The notes beneath the pieces were generated by a model that had not been told where the DNA came from, searched no databases, and saw only the letters and a list, made by a program, of their open reading frames with translations. From contig NZ_JAIEZP010000001.1 in the NCBI RefSeq assembly GCF_019679475.1, positions 2,418,001 through 2,482,000 of the forward strand: a stretch of 64,000 nt of DNA, in the 5' to 3' direction. Each line of letters opens with the position of its first letter. The stretch's first letter is position 1. The DNA is from Hyphomonas sediminis (lineage in GTDB: Bacteria > Pseudomonadota > Alphaproteobacteria > Caulobacterales > Hyphomonadaceae). A program made the position numbers and the translations under genes. This document shows positions 16,105 through 27,400 of the stretch, in pieces.

Positions 16105-19100
16105 ATGGCTGAGACGCGTAAATCCGGACCCGCAATTCCCGCAACGCCGATTGCCATCGTCGGCATGGGCGCAATCTTCCCCGGTCGGGGAGATACGACC
16201 GGCTTTTGGCGCGATATCTTTGAAGGCCGCGACCTGCTCAGCGATACGCCGCCAACGCATTGGCTGCTTGAGGACTATTACGACGCCAATCCCCTGACGC
16301 CGGACCGCACTTACGGCCGGCGTGGCGGCTTCCTGTCGCCGGTCGCTTTCGATCCAATGGCGTTCGGCATCCCGCCTGCTGCTCTTCAGACCACGGACAC
16401 AGCGCAACTCCTCGCCCTCATCGCCGCAAAGATGACGCTGGATGATGCCGAGCGAGACAGCAATGGCCGCATTGACCGCTCACGAACAAGTGTTGTCCTC
16501 GGTGTTGCGTCTGCCACCGAACTGACAGCCCACATGGCTGGCCGTCTCCAACGCCCGGCCTGGGTCAATGCCATGCGCCAGGCCGGTCTCCCGGAAGATC
16601 AGGTTCAGGACATCGCCCGGCGCATTGAAAGCCATTACGCCGAGTGGAAGGAAAGCACCTTCCCCGGCCTGCTGGGCAATGTCGTCGCCGGACGTATTGC
16701 CAACCGCCTCGACCTTGGCGGCAGCAACTACGTTACCGACGCAGCCTGCGCCTCCAGTCTCTCCGCGCTCCAGATCGCCATGCACGAATTGCGCGCTGGC
16801 GATTCTGACATGGTGCTCACCGGCGGTGTCGACGCGTTGAACGACATTCTGATGTTCATGTGCTTCTCCAAGACGCCGGCACTCTCGCCGACCGGAGATT
16901 GCCGTCCCTTCTCCAACGCCTCGGACGGCACCATGCTGGGCGAAGGCATCGGCATGCTGGCGTTGCGCCGCCTTGAAGATGCAGAGCGTGATGGCAACAC
17001 GATCCACGCCGTCATCTGTGGCCTTGGTGGCGCGTCTGATGGCAAGGGCACTGCCATCTACACGCCCCTGCCCGCTGGACAGGCCCGCGCCCTGCGGCAC
17101 ACTTACGAGCAGGCGGGCTATGGTCCGGAAACGGTCGATCTCGTCGAAGCCCATGGCACAGGCACCAAGGCGGGCGACAAGGCAGAGATTGAAGGCCTGC
17201 ACCTCGTCTTTGGCGAGAAGGCAGTCGCTGGGGGTCCCTGGTGCGCCGTTGGCTCGGTCAAATCTCAGATCGGCCACACCAAAGCCGCCGCAGGCTCGGC
17301 CAGCTTGCTCAAGGCAGTCGAAGCACTGCGCCGCAAAGTCCTTCCGCCCACGATCAAGATCGAAGAGCCTGCCGACGCCATCCGCGACAGCAACTGTTTC
17401 TATGTAAACACCGAAGCACGCCCCTGGATCACGCCGGGCAATCGCCCCCGCCGCGCTTCTGTCAGTTCCTTCGGCTTCGGCGGCAGCAACTTCCACGTCA
17501 CGCTTGAGGAATACACCGGCCCTAACGCCGCAAAACCGGCGCGTGTCTTCCCGGCGGAACTGTTCCTCTACAATGCAAACTCTCCGGCAGAACTGGCGGA
17601 TAGTCTCGCCGCAGCCGCGACAGCGCCGCTCACCGAAGACGCCTTCGCCGCGGCTTCAGAATCCACCCTCAAACGCTTCAGCGCTGACGCGCCCGTGCGC
17701 GCTGCCATTGCCGCCACGTCGCCTGAAGACTTTGCAGCCAAGGCACAGCGCCTCGCCGCTCAAATCTCGGATGGCTCGGCGGGCCGCGCACCCTTGCCAC
17801 AAGGTTGCAATCTGTCGCTGGCGCCCTCCGCGCCGAGCAAGATCGCGTTCCTGTTCTCGGGGCAAGGCAGTCAGTATACGGGCATGGGGGCGGACCTTGC
17901 GATGGCGCTCCCCGCCGCTCGCGCTGCCTGGGATCTTGCCGCCAGCCATCCGGTCACCGGCGCGCTGAAGCTGCATCGGCTAGCGTTCCCGCCATCGGCA
18001 TTCGATCAGGTCGAGTTTGGCAATCAGACGCGTCGTCTCACGGCGATGGAACATGCCCAGCCCGCCATTGCGACCGTCGCGCTGTCCCATCTCGCGCTCA
18101 TCCAAAGCATTGGCCTTGAAGCGGACATGACCGGCGGCCACTCCTTCGGCGAAATCATGGCCCTTCACTATGGTGGCGCCTTTGACGCGGAAACTGCGCT
18201 CACCATTGCCGCCGCGCGCGGCCGGGCCATGGCGGACGCCGCCGCCTCCAATGAAGGCGCCATGCTGGCGGTCCAGTGCGAAGCGAGCGCCATACGTAGC
18301 CTCGTCGATCAGGTCGGCGGCGATCTCGTGATCGCCAATGACAACGGCCCCAGCCAGGTTGTTCTCTCCGGCCCAGTCGCCGCGATCCAGAAAGCCGAAA
18401 CGCTGATCTCCGAGCGTGGCATCAAGGCCCGCCGCCTCCCAGTGGCAACCGCCTTCCATTCCAGCGTCGTCAGCCCGGCAGTCTATCCGTTCAGGGAGGT
18501 TCTGAGCGGCCTCAAGATCAAGAAGCCGCGCCTTACGGTTTACGCCAACGCCACTGCTGCGCCCTACAAAGCGAAGGCAGCGGACCTCTCCGGCGAAATC
18601 GCCTCCCAGGTCGCCACGCCCGTCCGTTTCCGGGAAGAGGTTGAAGCGATGTATGCCGCCGGCGCGCGCATCTTCGTTGAGATCGGTCCCGGCAATGTCG
18701 TCAGCGGCCTCGTTGCCGATACGCTGGGCGACAGGGACTATCTCGCTGTCCCGCTGGACAACAAGCGCGTCAACGGCGTCACGCAATTCCTCTCGGCGCT
18801 CGGCGCGCTCAGCGTGGCCGGTCTCTCGCTCGACTTCGATGCCCTTCTGGCTGACGCGCCGGCGCCAACGCCAAAGCCAGCGCCGTCACGTCACGCCGTG
18901 ATGCTGACCGGCGCGAACCATGACCGGCCCTACCCGCCCAAAGAAGGCGCGGCGGGCCGCACGCCGCCAAATCCTATCGGCAGCAAGTCTGCCGCCGCAC
19001 CTCAACAGTCCCCCACCGCCTCCCAGCCAGTCGCCGCCGCTTATCCAGAAAGGATCTCGCCTCCCATGCCCGATCTGCCCCGAACGCCCGATCCTGCATC

Positions 19101-20040
19101 CCAATATCCGGCAGAGCATACTGAATATGCGGCGCCCGCCAGCGCGGTGGAGCGCATTTGGCAAGAAGTTTCCCAGCGCCATCAGGATTATCTGCAAACG
19201 ACCGCAGCTGCGCACACGGCCTATCTCAACGCCGCCGCGTCGATCCTGGGCAGCGCCCGTATCGTCGCTGCGCCTGTGGCAACTCCAGCCCTTCCGCCGC
19301 CGCGCCCCGTCGCTGCGCCCGCCCCATCTCAAGCCCCCATCGTTGCGAACGCACCGGCGTCCAGGCCTGCTGCAGCACCCGCCCCCGCTGCCGCCAAGCC
19401 CTACACAAACGGCCACGCCGCTCCCGCGCCGGCGCCCATCGTAAATGTAGCGCCGATGCCTGCGCCGCAGTCCGCCACAAAAGCCGTAAGCCATGCCGAT
19501 CCCATCGCCATTGTGCGCGCAATTATTTCGGAGAAGACTGGTTACCCCGAAGACATGCTCGAGCCCGACATGGACCTGGAAGGCGAACTCGGCGTCGACT
19601 CCATCAAACAGGTCGAAATCCTCTCCACGCTGCGTGACCGTATGCCGGAACTGCCGGAGATCGAGCCCGAAAAGCTGGTGGAACTGAGAACCATCTCGGC
19701 AATTGCCGCGATGATCTCCGGCTCGTCGCCTGCGCCGCAAAAGCCGGTCACCACATCAGCGCCAATGCCACAGGCCGCACCAGTCGCTGCGCCCGCCCAG
19801 GTCAACGGAAGCGGCGTCTCCGCCGATGTTGTCCGTGCGCTGATCGCAGAGAAAACGGGTTACCCGACGGACATGCTTGAGGACGATATGGACCTTGAGG
19901 GCGAACTCGGCGTCGACTCCATCAAACAGGTCGAGATCCTATCGGCACTCCGCGACCGCTTCCCTTCCCTCCCGGAGGTTGATCCGGAAGACATCGCAGA
20001 GCTGCGCTCCATTCGGAAGATCGCCGATTTTTTTGCCTGA
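16105..20040 (+). CDS. pfaA: PfaA-type synthase: KS-AT-ACP-ACP
   Basis: About 1311 residues; the ATG at 16105 is used, though a GTG at 16096 overlapping the previous stop is possible. The N-terminal ketosynthase has all three catalytic residues: Cys in DAACASSL (about 215), His in EAHGTGTKAGD and His in GHTKAAAG. The acyltransferase follows at about 580-900 with FSGQGSQYTGMG and the Ser motif GHSFGE (about 680). After a Pro/Ala-rich linker come two carrier domains with LGVDSIKQVE, phosphopantetheine Ser at about 1166 and 1272. Homologues normally continue into a ketoreductase; here the frame stops at 20038-20040 and the ketoreductase lies in the -1 frame beyond a T7 run. No phosphopantetheinyl transferase gene is in the window. 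Confidence 0.93.
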   Translation: MAETRKSGPAIPATPIAIVGMGAIFPGRGDTTGFWRDIFEGRDLLSDTPPTHWLLEDYYDANPLTPDRTYGRRGGFLSPVAFDPMAFGIPPAALQTTDTAQLLALIAAKMTLDDAERDSNGRIDRSRTSVVLGVASATELTAHMAGRLQRPAWVNAMRQAGLPEDQVQDIARRIESHYAEWKESTFPGLLGNVVAGRIANRLDLGGSNYVTDAACASSLSALQIAMHELRAGDSDMVLTGGVDALNDILMFMCFSKTPALSPTGDCRPFSNASDGTMLGEGIGMLALRRLEDAERDGNTIHAVICGLGGASDGKGTAIYTPLPAGQARALRHTYEQAGYGPETVDLVEAHGTGTKAGDKAEIEGLHLVFGEKAVAGGPWCAVGSVKSQIGHTKAAAGSASLLKAVEALRRKVLPPTIKIEEPADAIRDSNCFYVNTEARPWITPGNRPRRASVSSFGFGGSNFHVTLEEYTGPNAAKPARVFPAELFLYNANSPAELADSLAAAATAPLTEDAFAAASESTLKRFSADAPVRAAIAATSPEDFAAKAQRLAAQISDGSAGRAPLPQGCNLSLAPSAPSKIAFLFSGQGSQYTGMGADLAMALPAARAAWDLAASHPVTGALKLHRLAFPPSAFDQVEFGNQTRRLTAMEHAQPAIATVALSHLALIQSIGLEADMTGGHSFGEIMALHYGGAFDAETALTIAAARGRAMADAAASNEGAMLAVQCEASAIRSLVDQVGGDLVIANDNGPSQVVLSGPVAAIQKAETLISERGIKARRLPVATAFHSSVVSPAVYPFREVLSGLKIKKPRLTVYANATAAPYKAKAADLSGEIASQVATPVRFREEVEAMYAAGARIFVEIGPGNVVSGLVADTLGDRDYLAVPLDNKRVNGVTQFLSALGALSVAGLSLDFDALLADAPAPTPKPAPSRHAVMLTGANHDRPYPPKEGAAGRTPPNPIGSKSAAAPQQSPTASQPVAAAYPERISPPMPDLPRTPDPASQYPAEHTEYAAPASAVERIWQEVSQRHQDYLQTTAAAHTAYLNAAASILGSARIVAAPVATPALPPPRPVAAPAPSQAPIVANAPASRPAAAPAPAAAKPYTNGHAAPAPAPIVNVAPMPAPQSATKAVSHADPIAIVRAIISEKTGYPEDMLEPDMDLEGELGVDSIKQVEILSTLRDRMPELPEIEPEKLVELRTISAIAAMISGSSPAPQKPVTTSAPMPQAAPVAAPAQVNGSGVSADVVRALIAEKTGYPTDMLEDDMDLEGELGVDSIKQVEILSALRDRFPSLPEVDPEDIAELRSIRKIADFFA
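19582..19934 (+). repeat. Near-identical tandem acyl-carrier-protein repeats
   Basis: The two ACP modules share an exact 35-base identity around the phosphopantetheine Ser codon (19582-19616 and 19900-19934), 318 bases (106 codons) apart and in frame. Recombination between them would add or remove exactly one carrier domain without breaking the frame. Other Pfa systems carry up to nine ACPs; two is at the low end. Confidence 0.9.
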
Positions 20041-20063
20041 GGGATGGAGGGCCGGCTCCTTCC
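20028..20063 (+). promoter_or_regulatory. Putative programmed -1 frameshift site joining PfaA to its ketoreductase
   Basis: In the PfaA frame the codons are GAT TTT TTT GCC TGA. The seven Ts (20028-20034) form a perfect X-XXY-YYZ slippery heptamer (T TTT TTT). Two codons later comes the stop, and from 20042 a hairpin of seven Watson-Crick pairs with one mismatch (20042-20049 with 20056-20063, loop of six) begins about 7 bases after the heptamer, the usual spacing. Slipping back one base reads TGC CTG AGG and continues without a stop into the ketoreductase, giving a fused product of about 1784 residues, the normal architecture for this family. Alternatives are a T8-to-T7 mutation or a homopolymer sequencing error. 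Confidence 0.6.
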
Positions 20064-20114
20064 GCCCCCCGTCCCGACCGGTCTGAACCCAATCTCCCAC
20101 CCTACGCTTGCGAC

Positions 20115-21458
20115 GTGCGCGCAGCGCGTTGGGAAGTTGTTGTCCCCCAGTCCGGCCACTCCAATATCGGGTCGATTGAGATTACGAACGCCGAGCCGAA
20201 TGCCGCCGCCGCCATCGCCGGCGCCTTTGCCCAAACCGGCATGATAGCGTCCATCGTCACATCGCCCAGCGGCGCGGCGCCTTATGTGCTTTTCACCGAA
20301 GCCCTTGCAGAAGGCAGCGTCACCTCCCGCCACTGGTCGGCACTTAGCGCCGCGCGTCAGGCACGCAAGTCCGGCGCCTCGCTCGTCTTCCTCCAGCAAG
20401 CGTCTGCCACCTCCGGCCTGGAGGGCCTCTCCCGCACGCTGCGCCGTGAATGGCCTGAATGCCAGTCTATCTGTTGGTCATTGATAGACGCCGTTCCGGC
20501 TGAGAACCTCATCAGCTGGCTTGGCAATACATCCGAAGACCTGTGGCTCTCCGCTGATGGTCTCGCCCGCCGGGCCGTCCTCGGGGAGCTTGTCTCGCCT
20601 CGTCCGATCGCATCGTCTCCACAAGGTCTGTGGCTTGTCACGGGTGGCGCGCGCGGCGTAACAGCATCCTGCGCGATCGAATTCGCCCGCCACGCCGGCG
20701 GCACGTTCATTCTCGCCGGGCGCTCCGCTGAAACAGCTTGGCCAGAAGGCGTTCCGGAAACGTCCGATCTGAAAGCGCTCCGAGGCCTGATGGCCACCTC
20801 CGCCGTAAAGCGCGGAGAAAAACCCTCGCCCGCCGCAATCGACAAAGCGGCCCGCGCGGCCATCGCTGGCTTGGAGATCCGCGCAACGCTCGCAGACATT
20901 CGCACCGCTGGCGGCCAGGCGGTTTATATGCCGATGGATACGTCCAACGCGGCATCTGTCGAAGCGGTCCTTGCCGTGATCCAGAGTAAATATGGCGCGA
21001 TCACCGGTCTTGTTCACGGCGCCGGCATCATCGCTGACCGTCTCGTCGAAGAGAAAACTGAAGACGAACTTGCCCGCGTGTTCGCGCCAAAAGCCGAAGG
21101 CTTGTTCCATCTCCTTTCCCGGCTCGACCTCTCCGCATTGCGCCATGTCGGCCTCTTCTCGTCCGCCTCCGCCTTCTTCGGCAATCGCGGCCAGTCCGAC
21201 TACGCCATGGCGAACGCCATCCTCGCCAATGCCGGCCGGGCGCTGGCCGCCGATTTGCCACAGGCGCGCGTGAAAGTCTTCGATTGGGGGCCATGGGAAG
21301 GCGGCATGGTGGACGCGACCCTTGCGAGCCATTTCAAGGAACAGGGCGTCCCCCTTATCCCGCTGGCCGAAGGCGCCCGCATTTTCGCCCACGAGCTTCT
21401 CGCCGGCGATCCGTCCGATGTCGAACTGATTGTCGGCACTGTCTGGAGTGAAGAATGA
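20115..21458 (+). CDS. Ketoreductase domain of the lipid synthase (likely made as a -1 frameshift extension of PfaA)
   Basis: The first start-like codon in this frame is GTG 20115 (447 residues), but no ribosome-binding site precedes it. The frame is open upstream through 20034, suggesting it is normally read from the PfaA gene. An N-terminal structural subdomain of about 170 residues is followed by the catalytic Rossmann domain. That domain has the NADPH motif VTGGARGVTASCA (about 178), the Ser in FSSASAFFG (about 348), then Tyr and Asn in SDYAMANAILANA. It would reduce the beta-ketoacyl-ACP in each elongation cycle. Its stop overlaps the ATG of the next gene (ATGA, 21455-21458), so coupling is maintained. 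Confidence 0.85.
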   Translation: MRAARWEVVVPQSGHSNIGSIEITNAEPNAAAAIAGAFAQTGMIASIVTSPSGAAPYVLFTEALAEGSVTSRHWSALSAARQARKSGASLVFLQQASATSGLEGLSRTLRREWPECQSICWSLIDAVPAENLISWLGNTSEDLWLSADGLARRAVLGELVSPRPIASSPQGLWLVTGGARGVTASCAIEFARHAGGTFILAGRSAETAWPEGVPETSDLKALRGLMATSAVKRGEKPSPAAIDKAARAAIAGLEIRATLADIRTAGGQAVYMPMDTSNAASVEAVLAVIQSKYGAITGLVHGAGIIADRLVEEKTEDELARVFAPKAEGLFHLLSRLDLSALRHVGLFSSASAFFGNRGQSDYAMANAILANAGRALAADLPQARVKVFDWGPWEGGMVDATLASHFKEQGVPLIPLAEGARIFAHELLAGDPSDVELIVGTVWSEE

Positions 21459-24400
21459 GTGCCTTCGAGCCAATCGCGATTATTGCCGAAGGCTGCATTC
21501 TCCCCGGCGCCCAAACGCCGGACGAGCTTTGGTCGATCGTCACGGAAAAGCGCATCGTCACACGCCGTGTCCCTGCCGATAGACTTGGCCTGAAAGACCG
21601 CGGCACCGGCAATCCATCCTGGGTGTCTGGCCTCATTGATGAACCTGCGTCCCTCAATGCTGCGCTGGATCCCGTCTGCCGCTGGCCCCTCAAAGCCGTG
21701 AGCGACGCCTGGTCGAAGGTTCAGGCCGAAGGCATTGCCCCGGAGCGCCGCGCTGTCATCCTGGCAAACTTGCTCTATCCCAGCCGCGCCAAAGCCGAAT
21801 ACGCTGCCGACATCTGGCAGACAGGCAGAACCAACCGCCCCCTCACAGATACGCAAAACAGCGCCTACCCTGCCCGCCTCATCGCCGAACATATCGGCGC
21901 CACTGGCCCGGTTCTTGCGCTCGACGCCGCCTGCGCGTCCTCGCTCTACGCGCTCGAAATCGCCTGCCGCAAACTCGCCAGCCACCAGATCGACATCGCC
22001 GCTGTCGCCGGCGTAAATGCCGCTGACAATCTGATCCTCCATATCGGCTTCAGCGCCCTCAAAGCGCTCAGCCCCACCGGTCGTTCCCGCCCCTTCATCG
22101 AAGGCGCAGACGGGCTCGTTCCGTCCGAGGGCGCCGCCGCCGTCATCCTCAAACGCCTGTCAGACGTGAAGACAGGCGAAACCGTCCACGGCATCATTCG
22201 CGGCATCGGCCTCTCCAATGACGGGCGTCGCAAGGGTCTTCTCGCGCCCGACGCCGGCGGCCAGACCGAAGCCATGCGCCGCGCCTATACGATGGCGGGC
22301 ATTGATCCGGCCTCTGTCGATTTCCTTGAGTGCCACGCCACCGGCACGCCTGTGGGCGATGGCGTGGAAGTGCGCGCGTCGGCTGGCGTCTTCGGCAACC
22401 GACGCCTGCCAACCGGATCGCTCAAGGCCAACACCGGCCACCTCATCACCGTTGCCGGTCTCGCCAGCCTCCTGAAGCTCACCGGCGCCATGCGCCGCAA
22501 GATTCTGCCCGCGATGCCACTGGATGGCGCCCTCCTCCCGGCCCTTTCCGAAACCGGCCTCACACCGCTTGGCGAGGCCGAAATCTGGGCGGCCAAAGCC
22601 GCGCCCCGCCGCGCAGCCATCAGCAATTTTGGCTTCGGCGGCAACAACTCCCACCTCATCCTGGAACAGCACCAGCCGACCACAGGCTATGTAAGCGGTG
22701 CCACTCTACCGTCCGCCGACAGGTGCGACATCGTCATCTGCGGCATCGGCCTCCTGGCGGGACCGGACAGAGGCCAGCGCGCGGTCCTCCGCCGCCTGAT
22801 GAACGCGCCGCTTCAGCCTGCGCCCGCCGCTTCCACTGTTGGCGCCGATCCCATCCGCGCCCGCACGCCCCCGGCAGACCTGCTGCGCGCCGAGCCCCAG
22901 CAGCTCGCTATCCTCGATGTCGCCGCCGCCGCACTCGAAGGCGTCGCCCGCCCTGCCCCGGAAGCCTGCGGCGTATTCACCGGTGTGCGCTGCGCCAATG
23001 ATGCCGCTCGTTGGCTGCTCCGCGAGCGTGTCGCGTCGGAAGGCGCAACAGACGCGGCGCTCAACGCCATCGCCCCTCCCCTCGTCGCCGCCGATGTCCT
23101 TGGCGCAATGGCGAACATGACCGCCAATCGCCTCACTGTGTCGGAAGATTTCCGCGCCCGCGGCTTCGCCATCGCGGCAGGCGCACGCTCTGGCATGGCG
23201 GCGCTCGACGCGGCCTGCGACGCCTTGCGCAGCGGTGACCTCTCCCTTGCCGTCGTCGCCTCAGCTGACTTCGCCACGGAAACCGTCGCTGCCCACGCCG
23301 CAATCCATCCGCCTGCGGACCTGGCTGCTGCACTCGTTCTAAAGCGCCGCGAAGACGCCGAGGAAGATGGTGACCCGATCTATGGCGGCGTTTCCGCCAT
23401 CAACTGGGCCGGAATGCCCCAACCGCCAAACAACTTGATCCGCGCGGCCTATGGCGCCGCGCCAATCGCCGAAGGCCTGTTCGCCGCCGCAGCCCAGCTT
23501 GCACTAGCCGCCCGTGGCCTCGCCCCTTCCACTAGCGAGACAATCGCAGCCCCCGCACTTGCAGACCCGCCCCCCGCTTTCAACGCTTGCGGCGCCACCT
23601 TTACACCCGCCCCAGTTCGCCCCTCGCCCGACATGCTGCGCCCAACACCATTCCTCTTCTGGGCGATTGGCGCGAGCCCCGCCGCCCTCGCAAGGAAGCT
23701 CGAAAGCGGCAAACCCGGCGGTAAAGGCAAACACCGCATCGTGCTCGTTGCTACCAGCGCCGAACACCTCAGTGAACTGAAGGGCCGCGCCATCAACGCC
23801 CTCGCTTCCGGCGCCGTTCCCGCCGGAGACGGCATCTTCTACGGCCAGGGCGCGCCGGAAGGCGAACTCGCCTTCGCCTTCACCGGCTCTGCCGCCTCCT
23901 ATCCCCGCATGGCGCGCGGGCTTCTCTCCGCTTTCCCGGAAATTTCCGCCAAACTCGCGGAAATCCCAGTCGCTGCCGCCATGACGCCGCTGCTGGCAAA
24001 GTCCTCGCTGTCCGAGTTTGAACAGCTCTGCGCCGTCAGCCTCGTCACGCAGGCCCATGCCATCCTCCTGCGCGATGTGCTGGAGCTTCAGCCCACCGCC
24101 GCGCTCGGCCTGTCGCTGGGCGAAAGCAACGCCCTCTTCGCCTTTGGCTACTGGAAAGATATGGGCGGCCTGCTCACGGATATTTCCAACGCCGCAATGT
24201 ATGAGCGCCATCTGGGCGGCGACTTTGAAACGGCCAGGGAAGCCTGGGGGCCGAACGTCCCCTCCGGCTGGACCAACTGGCGCCTGCGCGCCCCCATCGC
24301 CGAGGTCCGCAAAGCCGTCGCCGCTTATCCGAATGTCGAGATCACGATCATCTATTCGGATTTGGATTCTATGATTGGCGGCCCTGCTGAGGCCTGCCGC

Positions 24401-27400
24401 GCCATCGCGGAGTCGCTCGGCAAAGGCGCGGGCGCCCTGATGCACCAGCATCTCATCGTCCATGCCAGCGCCATGCAGCCCTTTGCGGAAAAGTGGCGCG
24501 CGCTTCACACGCGGCCCGTCTCGCGCATCGAGAATGGCCCGCGGCTTTACGCCAACGCCATCAACGCCGCCTACACGCCCACCAAAGCCAAAGTGGCCGA
24601 CATGCTGACCCGTCAGGCCGTTGCCACGGTGGATTTCCCGGCGACGGTGCGCCAGGCTTGGGAAGATGGTGTGCGGACCTTTGTCGAACTTGGCCCGAGG
24701 GACTCCCTCACCCAGTCGATCCGCTTGACCCTGCAGGGCAAGCCTCACCTTGCAGTCGCGACGGATGAGGTTGAAAGCGCAGACCTAACTCAGCTTGCCC
24801 GGCTCTGCGCCACCCTGTTCGCCGCAGGCCATCATGTCCGCATCGACCGGATTGCCGAACGGCTGGACACGGCCCGCGCCCATCCATGGCCGCTGTCGTC
24901 GCCTGCCCCCATCTCGCGCCCCGCGCAGTATACTGCCCCCGTGGTGCCCCCTCGCGCCCAGCCCGCTTCGCCCGCCGGCAATGTCATGCCAGCTGCGCCT
25001 GCCTTGCCGGCGCCGGCCTATCTGGCTGTGCCGCCGCGCGCTGCCATCACTGGCCCCATTCCTTTTCCGCCACCGCCACACGCCGCAAAAACGCCGCCGC
25101 CACAAGCGGTACTTTCCGGCCTCCAGCCACTTCGAGTCCGCGCGCCAATTGGCAAGTCTTGGGAACGTCCTACGATTGAAGCGGCGTCGCGCGGCCCGAT
25201 GTCAGAATTCTTTGGCCCCGCTTTCAGGGCGCAAGATCAGTATGCGCGCAATGTGCGCCTGCCCGCGCCACCCCTCTTGCTGGTGGACCGGGTCACCGGA
25301 ATTGACGCCGAGCCGCTTGTGGACGGCAAAGGCGTTATCTGGACGGAAACAGACCTCACCGAAAATCATTGGATGATGTTGAACGGGCGCATCCGCCCCG
25401 GCCCGCTCATCGAATGCGGCCAGGCTGATCTTACGCTGATCGGCTGGATGGGCGCAGACCTGCGCAACAAGGATGAACGTGTCTACCGCCTGCTCGGTTG
25501 CGAAATCACCTTCCATGAAGGCGGCCTGCCGGAGGCGGGTGACACGTTGAAATTTCAGATCGAAATTACCCAGCACGCCACCTTTGCAGGTGTGCGGATG
25601 TTCTTCTTCCAGTATGATTGCACGGCGGGTGGCCGCCCTGCTTTCTCGGTCCGTCAGGGTCAGGCAGGATTCTTCACCGATGCAGAGCTGGCGTCCGGCA
25701 AAGGCGTCGTCTGGTCCCCGGAAAGAGAAGCTCCGCCCACGGCGAATGCGGCGCCAATCCAGATTGATCGCGCCAGCGCCAAGGCCGCCTTCACGGAGGA
25801 AGATGTAAGCGCCTTCCGCCGGGGCGATGCGTTCGCCTGCTTCGGGGCAGGTTTCGAAATGTGCGCGGCCCATTCCTTCCCGCCCCATCTGCCCGATGGC
25901 AAACTCGCCTTCTTCGACGATGCGCCGGAGTTCGACCCTGCCGGCGGCCCGTGGAAGCGCGGCTATCTCAAGGCGCGGGCCAACGCGCCAAAGTCTGCTT
26001 GGTTCTATGAGGGCCATTTCCACAACGACCCATGCATGCCCGGCACGTTGATGGCCGAAGCCGCCGTTCAGGCGCTGGAATTTCACGCCGCCGCAATCGG
26101 CCTCACGCAGGACCGGGATGGCTATGGGTTCGAGCCTGTTCCCGGCCACACGGCAAAGTTCATTTGCCGGGGCCAGGTTGTTCCGGATGCCGATCACGAC
26201 CTCACCTATGAAGTCTTCATTGATGAAGTAATCGACGGCGAAACACCAAAAGTGTTCGCCTCCCTTCTGGCGCGCAGTGATGGCCGCAAGGTCTTCTACT
26301 GCCCGCGTTTCGGCATCCAGCTCCGCCGTCATTGGCCAAAGCCGCGCGTCTCCCCCACCCCCATTCGCACCGGGCCGGAAAAGGAAAGCCGCGGCGATTA
26401 TGCTGCCCTGCTCGATTGCGCCAATGGCGCACCGTCTTCCGCGTTCGGTGAAATGTATCGCCGTTTTGATACTGAGGGTAAGGTTCCCCGCCTGCCGCAG
26501 CCGCCCTACCATATGATGTCCCGCGTCGTTGCCGCGACGGACCGCCCTGGCGTGCGCCGTGCGGGCGCCACCATCTCAGCGGAGTACGATATACCGCCGG
26601 ATGCCTGGTATTTCGCGGATAATAAAAACGGTGAGATGCCCTTCTCGGTCCTCTCTGAAATCGTGCTTCAGCCTTGCGGCTGGCTCGCCAGCCATTGTGG
26701 CTTTGCGCTTGATGGTGGCGACCGGTTCCGGAACCTTGAGGGCGATGGCCGCGTCCATCGCGTACTCAGACCGCGCGATGGAACTATCTGTGTAGATACA
26801 ACCTTGTCTTCGTTCTCCAAGGTCGGACCGATGACCATCGTCGCCTTCGATCTAAAGGCACGCCTCAAGTCAGGCGAGCCGGTGATGGACTTGGCCACCC
26901 GCTTCGGCTTCTTCCCCGCTCAGGCGCTTGTGCGTCAGGCCGGGCTAGGTGCCGGCCAAATCGATAAATCCTATCTCGCGCTCCCCAGCGCGGCGAAAGA
27001 TCTCACGCTGCCAGACAAGCGCCTCGCCACCGGCCAGCTCCGGATGCTGGACCGGGTCGACTTCTTCGATCCCGCCGGCGGCAAGTCCGGCCTCGGCCTC
27101 GCTCGCGGGCGCCAATCGATCGATCCCTATGCCTGGTATTTCAAAGCGCACTTCTTCGGCGATCCGGTCCAGCCCGGCTCTCTCGGCCTCGATGCGCTCG
27201 TCCAGCTCCTCATGCGCGCATCGCTCCTGAAAGGCATCGCTGCCGATATACCCGGCGCCCATGTCGAAACGCTCGCCGCCGACACGCCGGTAAGATGGTC
27301 CTATCGGGGCCAGGTCACGCCGGAGAAGAAAGAGGTCACCACAGTGATGGAGATCGTCAGCATCACCGAAGACGCTGGCCGCCGCATCGTCACCGGTCGC

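Noticed and set aside
16480..17496. 338-residue minus-strand frame opposite the KS domain
   Set aside because: Shadow frame caused by high GC at third positions.
20044..20244. ATG at 20044 just after the PfaA stop, as an independent start for the ketoreductase
   Set aside because: It is in the wrong frame and ends after 66 residues; it cannot produce the KR domain.
23504..26512. Two long minus-strand frames of 414 and 436 residues opposite PfaC
   Set aside because: No motifs; the plus strand encodes continuous AT and DH domains.
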